Positions 1 through 8,171 are shown, numbered from the stretch's first letter. The stretch: 64,000 nt of DNA from Sphingomonadales bacterium UBA2683 (GCA_002354635.1 DELZ01000003.1:124001-188000); one strand, 5' to 3'. Numbers and translations: made by a program. Notes: generated by a model not told the origin, from the letters alone.

Positions 1-72
1 GACCATGATCTGGCGGCTTTTGCGGCGTTCGATATCGCGCCAGGGGCGCAAGGATGGATTTTCCGCTGTCAT
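1..72 (-). CDS. ispG: 4-hydroxy-3-methylbut-2-enyl-diphosphate synthase, N-terminal fragment (cut by window edge)
   Basis: Reading leftward from an ATG whose first base is at 72, 24 codons are open to the window edge. They encode a stretch containing LRPWRDIERRKSRQIMV. This matches the conserved start of alphaproteobacterial IspG (GcpE), the [4Fe-4S] enzyme that makes HMBPP in the non-mevalonate isoprenoid pathway. All catalytic parts lie outside the window, so the call rests only on the characteristic N-terminal motif. It is divergent from the SDR gene that begins at 190, with a 117-base shared promoter region between them. Confidence 0.82.
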   Translation of the reverse strand, partial: MTAENPSLRPWRDIERRKSRQIMV

Positions 73-114
73 CGGTTGAAACCTGCTGGGCTGTTGCTCA
101 TGTTGACATATATA

Positions 115-129
115 GCGGGTTCAACCCGC
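115..129. promoter_or_regulatory. Perfect palindrome between divergent ispG and SDR genes
   Basis: GCGGGTTCAACCCGC is a perfect inverted repeat with 7-base arms around a central C, in the 117-base gap between two divergent starts. It follows a TTGACA (103-108) and a TATATA stretch (108-113). The position suits a dimeric repressor operator, but the regulator is unknown. A short RNA hairpin in the SDR leader is an alternative. Confidence 0.45.
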
Positions 130-189
130 AGGTGCGAGGGGCGATTGTCCCGGCCACGAAAAAACACCCCCAACCGAAAGGATCTTCCC

Positions 190-855
190 ATGGCAACAAT
201 AGTAATAACCGGCGCAAATCGCGGCCTCGGACTCGAAATGGCCCAGCAATATGCCGCGCAGGGCTGGGACGTGATCGGTACCGCACGGGAACCGGAAAAG
301 GCGAAGGAACTGGGCGCGATCGACAAGGTTACCGTCATGCAGCTCGACGCCGCAGAGGATGAGAGCGTCGAAAATTTTGTCCAGGATCTGGGAGACCAGC
401 CGGTTGATCTGTTCATCAACAATGCCGGCATTTACGGCCCGTCCGAATTTGACCGCGACCAATGGCTCGACCTGTTCAATGTCAATGTTGTCGGCCCGGT
501 CAAGCTGGCCACCGCGCTCAAGGACAATGTCGCCAAATCCGCGGACAAGAAGATGGTGGTGCTCTCCAGCCAGGTCGGCAGCATCGCCGAAAACGAGACC
601 GGCAGCATGATGTATTACCGGACCAGCAAGGCAGCAGTGAATCAGGCCTGGAACTGTCTGGCGCAACAGTGGAAGGACGAGGGACTGACGCTGGCGATGA
701 TGCATCCGGGTTGGGTCCAGACCGATATGGGTGGCGAGAATGCCGACCTGACCCCGCAGGAAAGCGTCGAGGGCATGCGGTCGGTGATCGACGGCTTGAC
801 CCATGACCAGAATGGTAAATTCTATGACTATAGCGGCCGGGAGATTCCCTGGTAG
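190..855 (+). CDS. Short-chain dehydrogenase/reductase (SDR), csgA-like
   Basis: This 221-residue classical-length SDR probably reduces or oxidises a small carbonyl or alcohol substrate with NAD(P) in the cytoplasm. The Rossmann motif TGANRGLG lies near residues 7-14, NNAG near 76-79, and the catalytic Ser...YxxxK motif appears as SSQVGS followed by YYRTSKAAVN. The short sequence after the active site resembles the C-factor/CsgA-like branch, which lacks a long substrate-binding domain. The ATG at 190 is chosen because GAAAGGA lies just upstream and the Rossmann fold begins there. The frame stays open upstream only because no stop happens to occur. The substrate cannot be predicted. Confidence 0.9.
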   Translation: MATIVITGANRGLGLEMAQQYAAQGWDVIGTAREPEKAKELGAIDKVTVMQLDAAEDESVENFVQDLGDQPVDLFINNAGIYGPSEFDRDQWLDLFNVNVVGPVKLATALKDNVAKSADKKMVVLSSQVGSIAENETGSMMYYRTSKAAVNQAWNCLAQQWKDEGLTLAMMHPGWVQTDMGGENADLTPQESVEGMRSVIDGLTHDQNGKFYDYSGREIPW

Positions 856-914
856 AATACCGGCTTGCTGCGGCTCCTTTTGGTATCTAGACAGGTGCCA
901 GAAGGAGCGCACCG

Positions 915-2015
915 ATGATCAGATCCACCCTCGCCGCAATCGCCATTCTTTGCTGGGCAGGCACCGCAATGGCCCAGAGTGAAGACAATGGCGAAGAAAA
1001 CCGCTGGTCGATCGCTATCCACGGGGGAGCCGGCACGATCGAGCGCGACCGGATTACCCCCGAGCAGGATGCACAAATCCGCGCGGCACTGAAAGAGGCG
1101 CTGGCAACGGGCTCCCAAATCCTGAAAGACGGCGGCACCGCCATGGACGCGATCACCGCGACCATCATGATCCTTGAAAATGACCCCAATTTCAACGCCG
1201 GCAAGGGCGCGGTCTTCACCTGGGACAAGACCAACGAGCTCGACACCAGCATCATGGACGGCAGCGACCTGTCGGCCGGCGCCGCGGCGGGCATCAACGG
1301 CACCAAGAATCCGATCCTGCTGGCCCGCGCGGTCAAGGACCACAGCCCGCACGTCATGCTGTCGGGAGAAGGGGCCAACCAGTTCAGCCGCGAGCAGGGC
1401 CTCGAACAGGTCCCGCCGGAATATTATGCCACCCCCTACCGGCTCGAGCAGATCGACAAGCTGCTCTCGAAAGAGGTCAGCGCCGCCGACATCGACTATA
1501 AATTCGGTACTGTCGGCGCGGTTGCCATGGATCAGAACGGCCATATGGCGGCCGGTACGTCGACCGGCGGGATGACCGGCAAGCGCTGGGGCCGGATCGG
1601 CGACAGCCCGATCATCGGTGCCGGCACCTATGCCGACGACCGCAGCTGCGCCATTTCAGCGACCGGGTCGGGCGAATATTTCATCCGTCTCGGCGTCGCC
1701 CACGAAATCTGCGCCCGCATCCGCATGCGCTGGCCAATCGCCATCGAGGAAGCCCAGCTGACCGTGCCGAAGGATGCAGATGGCAATTATACCTATGTCA
1801 TCCACGCCAGCGAATTCATGCTGTCCGACGAGGAAATCCAGCAGATCGCCGATGATGTGATCGCCGAGCTGGGCGAACTCGGCGGCGATGGCGGCATCAT
1901 CTACGCCACGCCATGGGGCCAGGCCGGCTACAGCTTCAACACTGCGGGCATGTATCGCGGACGGGCGACCAGCGAGGGGGATATGAGCGTGGCGATTTAC
2001 GGGGATGAGGAGTGA
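915..2015 (+). CDS. iaaA: Secreted isoaspartyl peptidase / plant-type L-asparaginase (Ntn hydrolase)
   Basis: This is a 366-residue N-terminal-nucleophile hydrolase that autocleaves into alpha and beta chains and removes isoaspartyl residues or hydrolyses asparagine. The N-terminus is a typical Sec signal (hydrophobic core, AMA-Q cleavage near residue 20), so it acts in the periplasm. The family motif IAIHGGAG lies near residues 33-40. The cleavage and nucleophile site GTVGAVA places the catalytic threonine at about residue 199, followed by TSTGGM and the substrate loop ending at GTYAD. A clear ribosome-binding site, GAAGGAG, precedes the ATG. Length agrees with the family plus a signal peptide. 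It appears to be a single gene, 59 bases after the SDR gene. Confidence 0.93.
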   Translation: MIRSTLAAIAILCWAGTAMAQSEDNGEENRWSIAIHGGAGTIERDRITPEQDAQIRAALKEALATGSQILKDGGTAMDAITATIMILENDPNFNAGKGAVFTWDKTNELDTSIMDGSDLSAGAAAGINGTKNPILLARAVKDHSPHVMLSGEGANQFSREQGLEQVPPEYYATPYRLEQIDKLLSKEVSAADIDYKFGTVGAVAMDQNGHMAAGTSTGGMTGKRWGRIGDSPIIGAGTYADDRSCAISATGSGEYFIRLGVAHEICARIRMRWPIAIEEAQLTVPKDADGNYTYVIHASEFMLSDEEIQQIADDVIAELGELGGDGGIIYATPWGQAGYSFNTAGMYRGRATSEGDMSVAIYGDEE

Positions 2016-2157
2016 CGCCGCATTCTCGCTGACGCGAAGCTTTGGGGAGGATGACAATAACCAATAGCCTTTGTCCTCTGCTGGAGAACGCCGCTTTGAA
2101 ACTGTACTACGCAATTTCTCGCTTTCCCAAACTTAACCACTCGGTTAAACGCTCAAC

Positions 2158-3681
2158 ATGACTTGGAAACCCGAACTCGAGGAACTGGCCGAGCGCCAGC
2201 GGCTGGCCGAAAAAATGGGCGGCGAGGAAAAAGTCTCGCGCCAGCATGGCCGCGGCAAGTTGGATGCGCGGGCGCGCATTGCCGGAATCGTCGACGAGGA
2301 CAGCTTTCGCGAGATCGGCAAGATTGCCGGGCGCGGCACCTATGCCGAGGATGGAACGTTCGAGGATTTCGCACCGAGCAACCTGATCTTCGGCCGCGCC
2401 AATATCGAGGGCCGCCCGGTGGTCGCCTCCGCCGATGATTTTACCGTGCGCGGCGGCGCCGCCGATGCCGCGCTCCACCGCAAGTTCACGCAGTGCGAGA
2501 AAATGGCGCACACGCTGGGCATTCCGATGATCCGGATGATCGACGGCACCGGCGGCGGCGGCTCGGTCAAGAGCCTGGAGGACATGGGCTTCACCTATGT
2601 GCCTGCCGTGCCCGGCTGGGAAGATATCATCAAGAATCTGGACACGGTGCCGGTGGTGGCGCTGGCGGTCGGGCCGACGGCGGGCATGGGCGCGGCGCGC
2701 ACCGTCGCCAGCCATTATTCGATCATGGTCAGGGGCCTGTCCCAGATTTTCGCCGCCGGCCCGGCGGTCGCTGCCGCCATCGGCGACACGCTGACCAAGG
2801 AACAGCTCGGCGGCTCCGACATTCACGCGACCAACGGCGTTGTCGACGAGGAAGTCGCCAGCGAGGCCGAGGCCTTTGTCACCGCCCGGAAATTCCTCTC
2901 CTATCTGCCAAGCAATGTGAACCAGTTCGCCGCCCGGACCGAGAATTGGGATCCGGTCGACCGAAAGGACGAAAGCCTGCTGTCCGCCGTGCCGCGCGCC
3001 GACAAGCAGGTCTATTCGATGCGCAAGATCATGACCTCGGTGTTCGACGAGGGCTCGGTCTTCGAAATGGGCAAGCGCTGGGGCCGCGCTGCAATCACCG
3101 CCTTTGCCCGGCTCGACGGCTGGCCTGTGGCGGTACTCGCCAATGATCCCAGCTTTCTCGGCGGGTCCTGGGAAGCCAAATCGTCGGAAAAGGTCGAGCG
3201 TTTCGCCAAGCTGGCCGAACAATTTCATCTGCCGGTGGTCCATCTGGTCGACAATCCCGGCTTCATGATCGGCGCCGAGGCCGAACGCACCGGCACCATC
3301 CGCTATGGCGTGCAGGCGATGAACGCGGTCTACCGGGCGACCGTGCCCTGGGCCAGCGTCATCGTCCGCCGCGCCTATGGCATCGCCGGCAGCGCAATGA
3401 GCAACGCCGAGCATTTCCAGTACCGCTTTGCCTGGCCCTCGGGCGACTGGGGCTCGCTGCCGATCGCCGGTGGGCTCGAGGTCGCCTACAAAAGCGATAT
3501 CGAGGGTTCGGAAGACCCGGTCGCCAGGCTGGCGGAGATCCGGGCGAAGCTCGACAAGGTCACCTCGCCGTTCCGCACCGCCGAACAATTCAGCGTCGAG
3601 GACATTATCGATCCGCGCGACACCCGACCGCTGCTGTGCGAATTTGCCGATCTGGCCTGGCGGAAACTGCAGGCCCAGTGA
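2158..3681 (+). CDS. Acyl-CoA carboxylase carboxyltransferase (beta) subunit
   Basis: This 507-residue biotin-dependent carboxyltransferase belongs to the PccB/MccB family, which moves CO2 from carboxybiotin to an acyl-CoA such as propionyl-, methylcrotonyl- or geranyl-CoA. Both crotonase-like halves are present. The N-half carries the oxyanion-hole glycines (MIDGTGGGGSVK, GPTAGMGAART). The C-half carries VHLVDNPGFMIG and a second glycine/alanine-rich loop (YGIAGSAMSN). No biotin carboxylase/BCCP alpha subunit is adjacent, so its partner must be encoded elsewhere. There is no strong ribosome-binding site before the ATG. The exact acyl-CoA specificity cannot be read from the sequence by eye. 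Confidence 0.9.
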   Translation: MTWKPELEELAERQRLAEKMGGEEKVSRQHGRGKLDARARIAGIVDEDSFREIGKIAGRGTYAEDGTFEDFAPSNLIFGRANIEGRPVVASADDFTVRGGAADAALHRKFTQCEKMAHTLGIPMIRMIDGTGGGGSVKSLEDMGFTYVPAVPGWEDIIKNLDTVPVVALAVGPTAGMGAARTVASHYSIMVRGLSQIFAAGPAVAAAIGDTLTKEQLGGSDIHATNGVVDEEVASEAEAFVTARKFLSYLPSNVNQFAARTENWDPVDRKDESLLSAVPRADKQVYSMRKIMTSVFDEGSVFEMGKRWGRAAITAFARLDGWPVAVLANDPSFLGGSWEAKSSEKVERFAKLAEQFHLPVVHLVDNPGFMIGAEAERTGTIRYGVQAMNAVYRATVPWASVIVRRAYGIAGSAMSNAEHFQYRFAWPSGDWGSLPIAGGLEVAYKSDIEGSEDPVARLAEIRAKLDKVTSPFRTAEQFSVEDIIDPRDTRPLLCEFADLAWRKLQAQ

Positions 3682-3757
3682 TGCTGTGTCCAATCGGCCA
3701 CGGGCAGACGAAGGCGGCGATAATAATATAGTTAAATATCTGTAGCTTACACCATCA

Positions 3758-3773
3758 TGTGATCCCGGTCACG
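3758..3773. promoter_or_regulatory. CRP/FNR-like binding site
   Basis: TGTGA-TCCCGG-TCACG matches the CRP consensus TGTGA-N6-TCACA at 9 of 10 key positions. It sits in an AT-rich gap about 140 bases upstream of the small Zn-ribbon gene at 3915. This suggests cAMP-CRP-type control, though the actual regulator and promoter are not demonstrated. Confidence 0.5.
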
Positions 3774-3914
3774 GAAATCTGGCGTAATTATCCTATCAGG
3801 AAGGACGGATCAGACATATCATTTCATCTACCGAAATAAACGGTTCATCGCTGATTCAGCAACGAAATGACAGTCTGCATATCCATAGTCTGGCAATGAA
3901 GGAAGGAAGTAACG

Positions 3915-4175
3915 ATGTATTTATCACCGAGAACATCCGTCAATCAGCCTGCTCAACTCCTGGGCGATCACGAAATGCAGCGCGGCTATCAGCCGCTCTA
4001 TCATCTCGACATCGTCAACCGCTGCCCCGGTTGCGGCAAATCGCACTGGCATGTCGGCCGGTTCAGCGCCGAATGCGCCCATTGCGAGACCGCCCTGCCA
4101 CTGGCGATGGTGGCTTCCCAACCGATGCAGCCCCGCTTCACCGAACATTTCAGCAAGACAGCAATGGCTGCCTAG
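3915..4175 (+). CDS. Small protein with Zn-ribbon-like Cys pairs
   Basis: This 86-residue protein carries CPGCGKSHWHVGRFSAECAHC, two C-x2-C knuckles separated by 17 residues and including two histidines, a likely single zinc-binding fold. The rest is low in predicted structure, with no membrane segment. The strong purine-rich AAGGAAGGAAG just before the ATG, and the intact knuckles, support a real gene rather than a chance ORF. It follows an AT-rich leader with a CRP-like site and precedes the Tat-exported M20-like gene by 76 bases. Similar small proteins occur in sphingomonads, but I know of no function. Confidence 0.72.
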   Translation: MYLSPRTSVNQPAQLLGDHEMQRGYQPLYHLDIVNRCPGCGKSHWHVGRFSAECAHCETALPLAMVASQPMQPRFTEHFSKTAMAA

Positions 4176-4251
4176 TTCATCAGACTAAATTCCGGCTTGC
4201 GATGAACCCGTTTCACGGTCACTGTATGTCCCATGAAAAAGGGGAAAACTG

Positions 4252-5790
4252 ATGACCGCAGAGAGTAAATATCCGTTCATAGACCGCCGTCAGGCACTAC
4301 GTGGAGCGGCAATGGCCGGTGCCGGTGCCATGTTCATTTCTCCCGGCATGGCTCTCTCTGCGGACAGCGACCTGACCGCTATTCGCAAGGCCGCGGAAGC
4401 AGGGCGCGAAGCATCGATCAAGCGGATCCAGGACTGGATCGCCCTCCCCTCGATCGCCGCCGAAGACCGCAATATGCCCGAAGGCGCGCAATATATGGCG
4501 GACCTCGCCAGGGACGCCGGCTTCCAGCATGTCGAGATCGTCCCGACCGATGGCCATCCCGGCGTGTTCGCCACGCTCGACGCCGGCGCGAAACGGACGC
4601 TCGGCATCTATTTCATGTATGACGTCAAGCAGTTCGACCCCGCGGAATGGTCCTCTCCGCCGCTCGAAGCGGCGATCGTCGACCGGCCCGGCTTCGGCAA
4701 GGCGATCATGGGCCGCGGCGCGGTCAACCAGAAGGGTCCGGAAGCGACCTTCCTTGCTGCACTCCACGCGATCCGCGCCGCCGGACGCAAGCTGCCGGTC
4801 AATATCGTGCTTATCTGCGAGGGCGAGGAAGAGATCGGTTCGCCCCATTTCAAGCAGGTGGCGACCCAGCCCCATGTGCTCACCGCGCTGAAGAAGTGCG
4901 AGGGCATCTTCATTCCCGCGAGCTGGCAGGACAAGAACGGCAATGTCAGCGTCAATCTGGGCTCCAAGGGCATTATCGAACTTGAGCTGATTGCCAGCGG
5001 CGAGAAATGGGGTCGAGGCCCGAAGGGCGACATTCATTCCAGTCTCAAGGCGATGGTCGACAGCCCGACCTGGCGGCTGGTGCAGGCGCTGCAGACGCTG
5101 GTCACGCCAGACGGCAACACGCCGGCGATCGACGGCTGGTTCGAGAATGTCCGGCCGCTGACCGCACGCGAGAAGGCGCTGATCGCCGAGACCGCCCGCA
5201 ATTCCGACGAAGCCCAGCGCAAGGCGATACTGGGCGTCGAAACCTGGATCGACGACCTGCCGTTCGAACAGGCGCTGCAGCGGCTGGCTCAGGAACCGAC
5301 GGTCAATATCGAGGGCCTGGTCGCCGGCTATACCGGACCGGGCGGCAAGACCATTCTGCCGGGCGTAGCCACCGCCAAGATCGACCTGCGGCTGGTACCC
5401 GACCAGACTCGCGCCGAGGCCGAGCGCAAATTGCGCGCCCATCTCGACGCCAAGGGCTTTCCCGACGTCGAGGTCAATGTCAGCGGCGGCTATGACCCGA
5501 CCGAGGTCGACGAGAACAGCCGCCTGATCCGTACCGAGCTGGCCACCTACGAGCGTGCCGGCATCACCGCAACGCTCAACCCGCGGCTCGCCGGTTCCTG
5601 GCCGGGCGCGACCTTTACCGCGCCGCCGGTCTCGATCCCCGCCGGCCATTTCGGCATGGGCCACGGCGCCGGAGCGCATGCGCCGGACGAATATTATGTG
5701 ATTGAATCGACCAACCCCAAGGTCGCCGGTCTGGTCGACGCGACCATGGGCTATGCCGACTTCCTCTACCAGCTGGCCGCGATCAAATAG
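4252..5790 (+). CDS. Tat-exported M20-fold peptidase-like protein with altered metal ligands
   Basis: This 512-residue protein has an N-terminal twin-arginine-like signal (DRRQALRGA then a hydrophobic stretch ending AMA/ALS), so folded export is likely. The M20 architecture is recognisable: catalytic domain, inserted dimerisation domain around residues 230-380, and a C-terminal His in GAGAHAPDEY. The catalytic region contains the EGEEEIGSP motif with the usual Glu pair. However, the H-x-D motif is MYD, the bridging Asp of GRGxxDxKGP is Asn (GRGAVNQKGP), and the Asp expected near IPAS is Ala. At least three metal ligands are therefore replaced. It may be a metal-poor hydrolase or a repurposed fold, so the annotation as dipeptidase is uncertain. 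Confidence 0.82.
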   Translation: MTAESKYPFIDRRQALRGAAMAGAGAMFISPGMALSADSDLTAIRKAAEAGREASIKRIQDWIALPSIAAEDRNMPEGAQYMADLARDAGFQHVEIVPTDGHPGVFATLDAGAKRTLGIYFMYDVKQFDPAEWSSPPLEAAIVDRPGFGKAIMGRGAVNQKGPEATFLAALHAIRAAGRKLPVNIVLICEGEEEIGSPHFKQVATQPHVLTALKKCEGIFIPASWQDKNGNVSVNLGSKGIIELELIASGEKWGRGPKGDIHSSLKAMVDSPTWRLVQALQTLVTPDGNTPAIDGWFENVRPLTAREKALIAETARNSDEAQRKAILGVETWIDDLPFEQALQRLAQEPTVNIEGLVAGYTGPGGKTILPGVATAKIDLRLVPDQTRAEAERKLRAHLDAKGFPDVEVNVSGGYDPTEVDENSRLIRTELATYERAGITATLNPRLAGSWPGATFTAPPVSIPAGHFGMGHGAGAHAPDEYYVIESTNPKVAGLVDATMGYADFLYQLAAIK

Positions 5791-5823
5791 ACGATCACCG
5801 TTAGCCCACCATCGCTTCGACGA

Positions 5824-6732
5824 TCAGATATCCCCGAAGGACTTCAGTGCCGCTGGCGCGACGGTGTCGCCCCATTCCTGCACAAAATGACCGGCTTCCT
5901 CGATCAGCAGCGGTTCGGGGCAGCCCTTGATCAGGCTGTGCATCATCTTCATTACCGGCGGGCCAAGCACCGGATCGGAACCGCCGATCGCCATGAAGCT
6001 GGGGCCCGCCCATTCGCCGCTCCAGAAGGCCGCCGCCTGCTGACTGACCGCGACACCGTCCATGTCGGGTTCGACCGGTACCAGCGCCGGGAATTTGCGC
6101 GCGCCGGCCTGATAGCGGTCGTCCGGATAGGGCGCGTTATAGGCGACAATCTCCGCCTCGGTCATGCCCGGTGTGCCGCGGGCGATGATCTGGCCGGCGT
6201 CGAACACCGGCACGGTCAGCGCATATTGTTTCCAAGCGTTGAAGCCGTCGCCAGCTCCGGTGCCGAGACCCAGCGCCGTGTTCATGATGATCAGCCGCGA
6301 CAGGCGCGCCTTGAATCCCGCATCAACCGGCAAGGTCAGGCCGATGAGACCGCCCCAGTCCTGCACCACCAGCGTTATATTTTTCAAATCGAGCCGCTCG
6401 ACCAGCGCCAGGATATGGTTACGGTGAAAGTCGAACGTGTAGGTCTCCAGCTCGGTCGGCTTGTCGGAGCGGCCGAAGCCGAAAAAGTCCGGGCAGACCA
6501 CCCGCGCGCCGGTGGCGGTGAAATGCGGGATCATCTTGCGATAGAGAAAGGACCAGCTGGGCTCGCCGTGCAGGCACAGGAAGGTTGTCTCCGCATCGGC
6601 TGGACCGGTATCGATCCAGGCGGCGCGCAGCCCTTCATAGCCGGACAGATCATCGGCATAGGAAACCGGGAAATCAAAGTCGGGTAGATTGGCGAAGCGG
6701 TCTTCGGGCGTGCGGACAGCGGCGATGGTCAT
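5824..6732 (-). CDS. dhmA: Haloalkane dehalogenase (alpha/beta hydrolase, HLD-I type)
   Basis: This 302-residue alpha/beta hydrolase cleaves carbon-halogen bonds hydrolytically in the cytoplasm. The oxyanion segment HGEPSW is at residues 55-60 and the nucleophile motif VVQDWGG puts Asp at about 125 with the halide-binding Trp next to it. A second Trp (about 167) lies in the cap, the acid is likely the Asp of GGSDPV (about 253), and the catalytic His is in AGHFVQE (about 282). Length and motifs fit subfamily I (DhlA/DhmA-like). GAGAGGA precedes the ATG. It converges with the M20-like gene and is divergent from the outer-membrane protein gene. The natural substrate is unknown. Confidence 0.88.
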   Translation of the reverse strand: MTIAAVRTPEDRFANLPDFDFPVSYADDLSGYEGLRAAWIDTGPADAETTFLCLHGEPSWSFLYRKMIPHFTATGARVVCPDFFGFGRSDKPTELETYTFDFHRNHILALVERLDLKNITLVVQDWGGLIGLTLPVDAGFKARLSRLIIMNTALGLGTGAGDGFNAWKQYALTVPVFDAGQIIARGTPGMTEAEIVAYNAPYPDDRYQAGARKFPALVPVEPDMDGVAVSQQAAAFWSGEWAGPSFMAIGGSDPVLGPPVMKMMHSLIKGCPEPLLIEEAGHFVQEWGDTVAPAALKSFGDI

Positions 6733-6860
6733 GGTCGGTTCCTCTCAAATGATCGTTCCAAGGCTGTCATGATGGCGGGAAGGGGTCAAGGGCCAATGGT
6801 GGCAACAGCCCCGTCGCGCCAGCCGCCCGTTGCTTGACAAATACCGGCCTTCTTATTCTT

Positions 6861-6941
6861 TGTGACCTTTGCCACAAACCCTTGAACATTAAAGAGTTTT
6901 GTCGTGGCCGACCGCCTGCGAGTGTAACCTTTGCCAAAACC
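6861..6941 (+). repeat. Imperfect direct repeat pair, ACCTTTGCCA core
   Basis: TGTGACCTTTGCCACAAACC (6861-6880) and GTGTAACCTTTGCCAAAACC (6922-6941) share the core ACCTTTGCCA and flanking bases, offset by about 61 bases. They lie just downstream of a TTGACA hexamer. They could be two binding sites for one regulator of the downstream barrel protein gene. Function is unknown. Confidence 0.4.
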
Positions 6942-7268
6942 GGCCGGACCGCGGCGGCAAGCAGGAAAGGAGAAGCACGAGAGTCTCATCACGATGCGCA
7001 GCCTAAGCGAAATCGGGGGATGTAGGAAAGCCGGTTTTGATCCGGGCGATGACCCGCCTGCCCGCGGCCACCGATCACCGCGATTCCCATCGGTCCGCCG
7101 GTCTATCCCGTCCCAAGCACCGTCCGCCGTCATCACTGTGATATTTCCGCATCAACGAAAAACTTATCGCGCTTTTCGCCCCTTTCGATGGAACGATCGT
7201 TGTCCGGAAGCCGTTCTCCCCACTCGTCGAGTGATGACGCAGAGTATTTGCGCATCGCGCGACGGGAA

Positions 7269-7287
7269 GCCCGCAAAAACAGCGGGC
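7269..7287 (+). promoter_or_regulatory. Leader hairpin upstream of outer-membrane protein gene
   Basis: GCCCGC (7269-7274) and GCGGGC (7282-7287) form a perfect 6-base stem around a 7-base A-rich loop, 45 bases before the barrel gene's start codon. No T-run follows, so it is not a standard terminator. It may stabilise the mRNA or be an operator. Confidence 0.35.
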
Positions 7288-7332
7288 ATAACCGGAACGA
7301 TGGTGTTCCCTATTGTTAGTTGGAGTAAAATT

Positions 7333-8055
7333 ATGAAATCCCCCATCATTACCCCCCTGATCTTCTGTGCGGTCGCCGGTGCCTTTGCCGCCCCCGCTGC
7401 CGCACAGTCCGATTCTCCCTTCACCGGCCCGCGCGCCGAAATCCTCGGCGGTTACGATACGCTGCGTTCGGGCAGCGATGTCGATGTCGACACCAACAAT
7501 GACGGCATTTTCGAGAACAACACGCTCGACCAGTCGGTCGACGGCTTCGCCTACGGCGTGGCGCTCGGCTATGATTTCGATGCCGGTCCGGTGGTCTTCG
7601 GTCTTGAAGGCGAATATATGGATTCAACCGGTGAGCAGGAAGGCGACGAAGATATCAACGCGCCATTCGGCTATCGCATCAATCTGAAACGCGATCTCTA
7701 TCTCGGCGCCCGCGTCGGTGCAAAAGTCACACCGAGCACGCTGCTCTACGCCAAGGGAGGCTATACCAATACCGCGGTCGAATCGCGCTTTCAGGACCGG
7801 GCCGAAGCCGATGGCGTCGATCTCGACTTCGATGACAGCCAGCAGGTCGACGGCTACCGGCTCGGTGCCGGCGTCGAGCAGGTGATCGGCGGCAGCGGTG
7901 GCGGCCTCGGCTCCAACGCCTATGTGAAGCTGGAGTATCGCTATTCCAACTACAGCGCGCTCAAATATAACGACACCCTGTTCAACGATAATAATGAAAT
8001 CGGCGTTGACCTTGACCGCCATCAGGTGATGGCGGGTATCGGCGTCCGCTTCTAG
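7333..8055 (+). CDS. Outer-membrane beta-barrel protein (OmpA-like/Omp25-type)
   Basis: The true start is taken at ATG 7333, preceded by TTGGAG, giving 240 residues that begin with a clean Sec signal (cleavage after AAPAAAQ, near residue 21). The mature part alternates aromatic and small residues in beta-strand fashion (FAYGVALGYDFD, DLYLGARVGAKV, NAYVKLEYRYSNY) and ends in GVRF. That C-terminal Phe is the usual BAM signal. It matches the small 8-stranded barrel family found in many alphaproteobacteria. Loops carry acidic Asp-rich stretches (DVDVDTNNDG) that could bind cations. It is monocistronic and ends at a strong terminator. The open frame upstream of 7333 lacks coding character. Confidence 0.88.
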   Translation: MKSPIITPLIFCAVAGAFAAPAAAQSDSPFTGPRAEILGGYDTLRSGSDVDVDTNNDGIFENNTLDQSVDGFAYGVALGYDFDAGPVVFGLEGEYMDSTGEQEGDEDINAPFGYRINLKRDLYLGARVGAKVTPSTLLYAKGGYTNTAVESRFQDRAEADGVDLDFDDSQQVDGYRLGAGVEQVIGGSGGGLGSNAYVKLEYRYSNYSALKYNDTLFNDNNEIGVDLDRHQVMAGIGVRF

Positions 8056-8081
8056 TTCGAGGCAAAATTAGAAATGGAAGG

Positions 8082-8115
8082 GGCGCGCCGCTTGCAAAAC
8101 GGCGCGCCTTTTTTT
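8082..8115 (+). terminator. Rho-independent terminator after the barrel protein gene
   Basis: GGCGCGCCG (8082-8090) pairs perfectly with CGGCGCGCC (8100-8108) around a 9-base loop, followed by seven T residues. It lies 27 bases after the stop of the outer-membrane protein gene. Confidence 0.9.
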
Positions 8116-8171
8116 GATTCAGGAGGGTGAGTGCGCGGTGCCAAATCAGAATCAACCCGCAGCGCCCTATG

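Larger units (their letters stand above)
6733..7332. other. 600-base intergenic region without a supported gene
   Basis: This is the longest non-coding stretch in the window, between the divergent dehalogenase gene and the outer-membrane barrel gene. It contains a TTGACA hexamer (6834-6839), a pair of similar 20-base motifs (6861-6880 and 6922-6941) and a GC-rich hairpin (7269-7287). The overlapping open frames have no coding signature. It may hold a long leader or a small RNA, but nothing definite can be claimed. Confidence 0.6.

Noticed and set aside
2107..3693. Minus-strand open frame of 528 codons across the carboxyltransferase gene
   Set aside because: It is the antisense shadow of the high-GC beta-subunit gene; the plus frame has the full family motif set and the minus product resembles no family.
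4252..5790. Sequencing error explaining the missing metal ligands
   Set aside because: Three separate substitutions in a long intact frame are unlikely to come from error, so the variation is treated as real.
6834..7025. TTG-start ORF with CDLCHKP, resembling a small zinc protein
   Set aside because: No ribosome-binding site and only one Cys pair; composition downstream is GC-rich leader-like. Not enough support.
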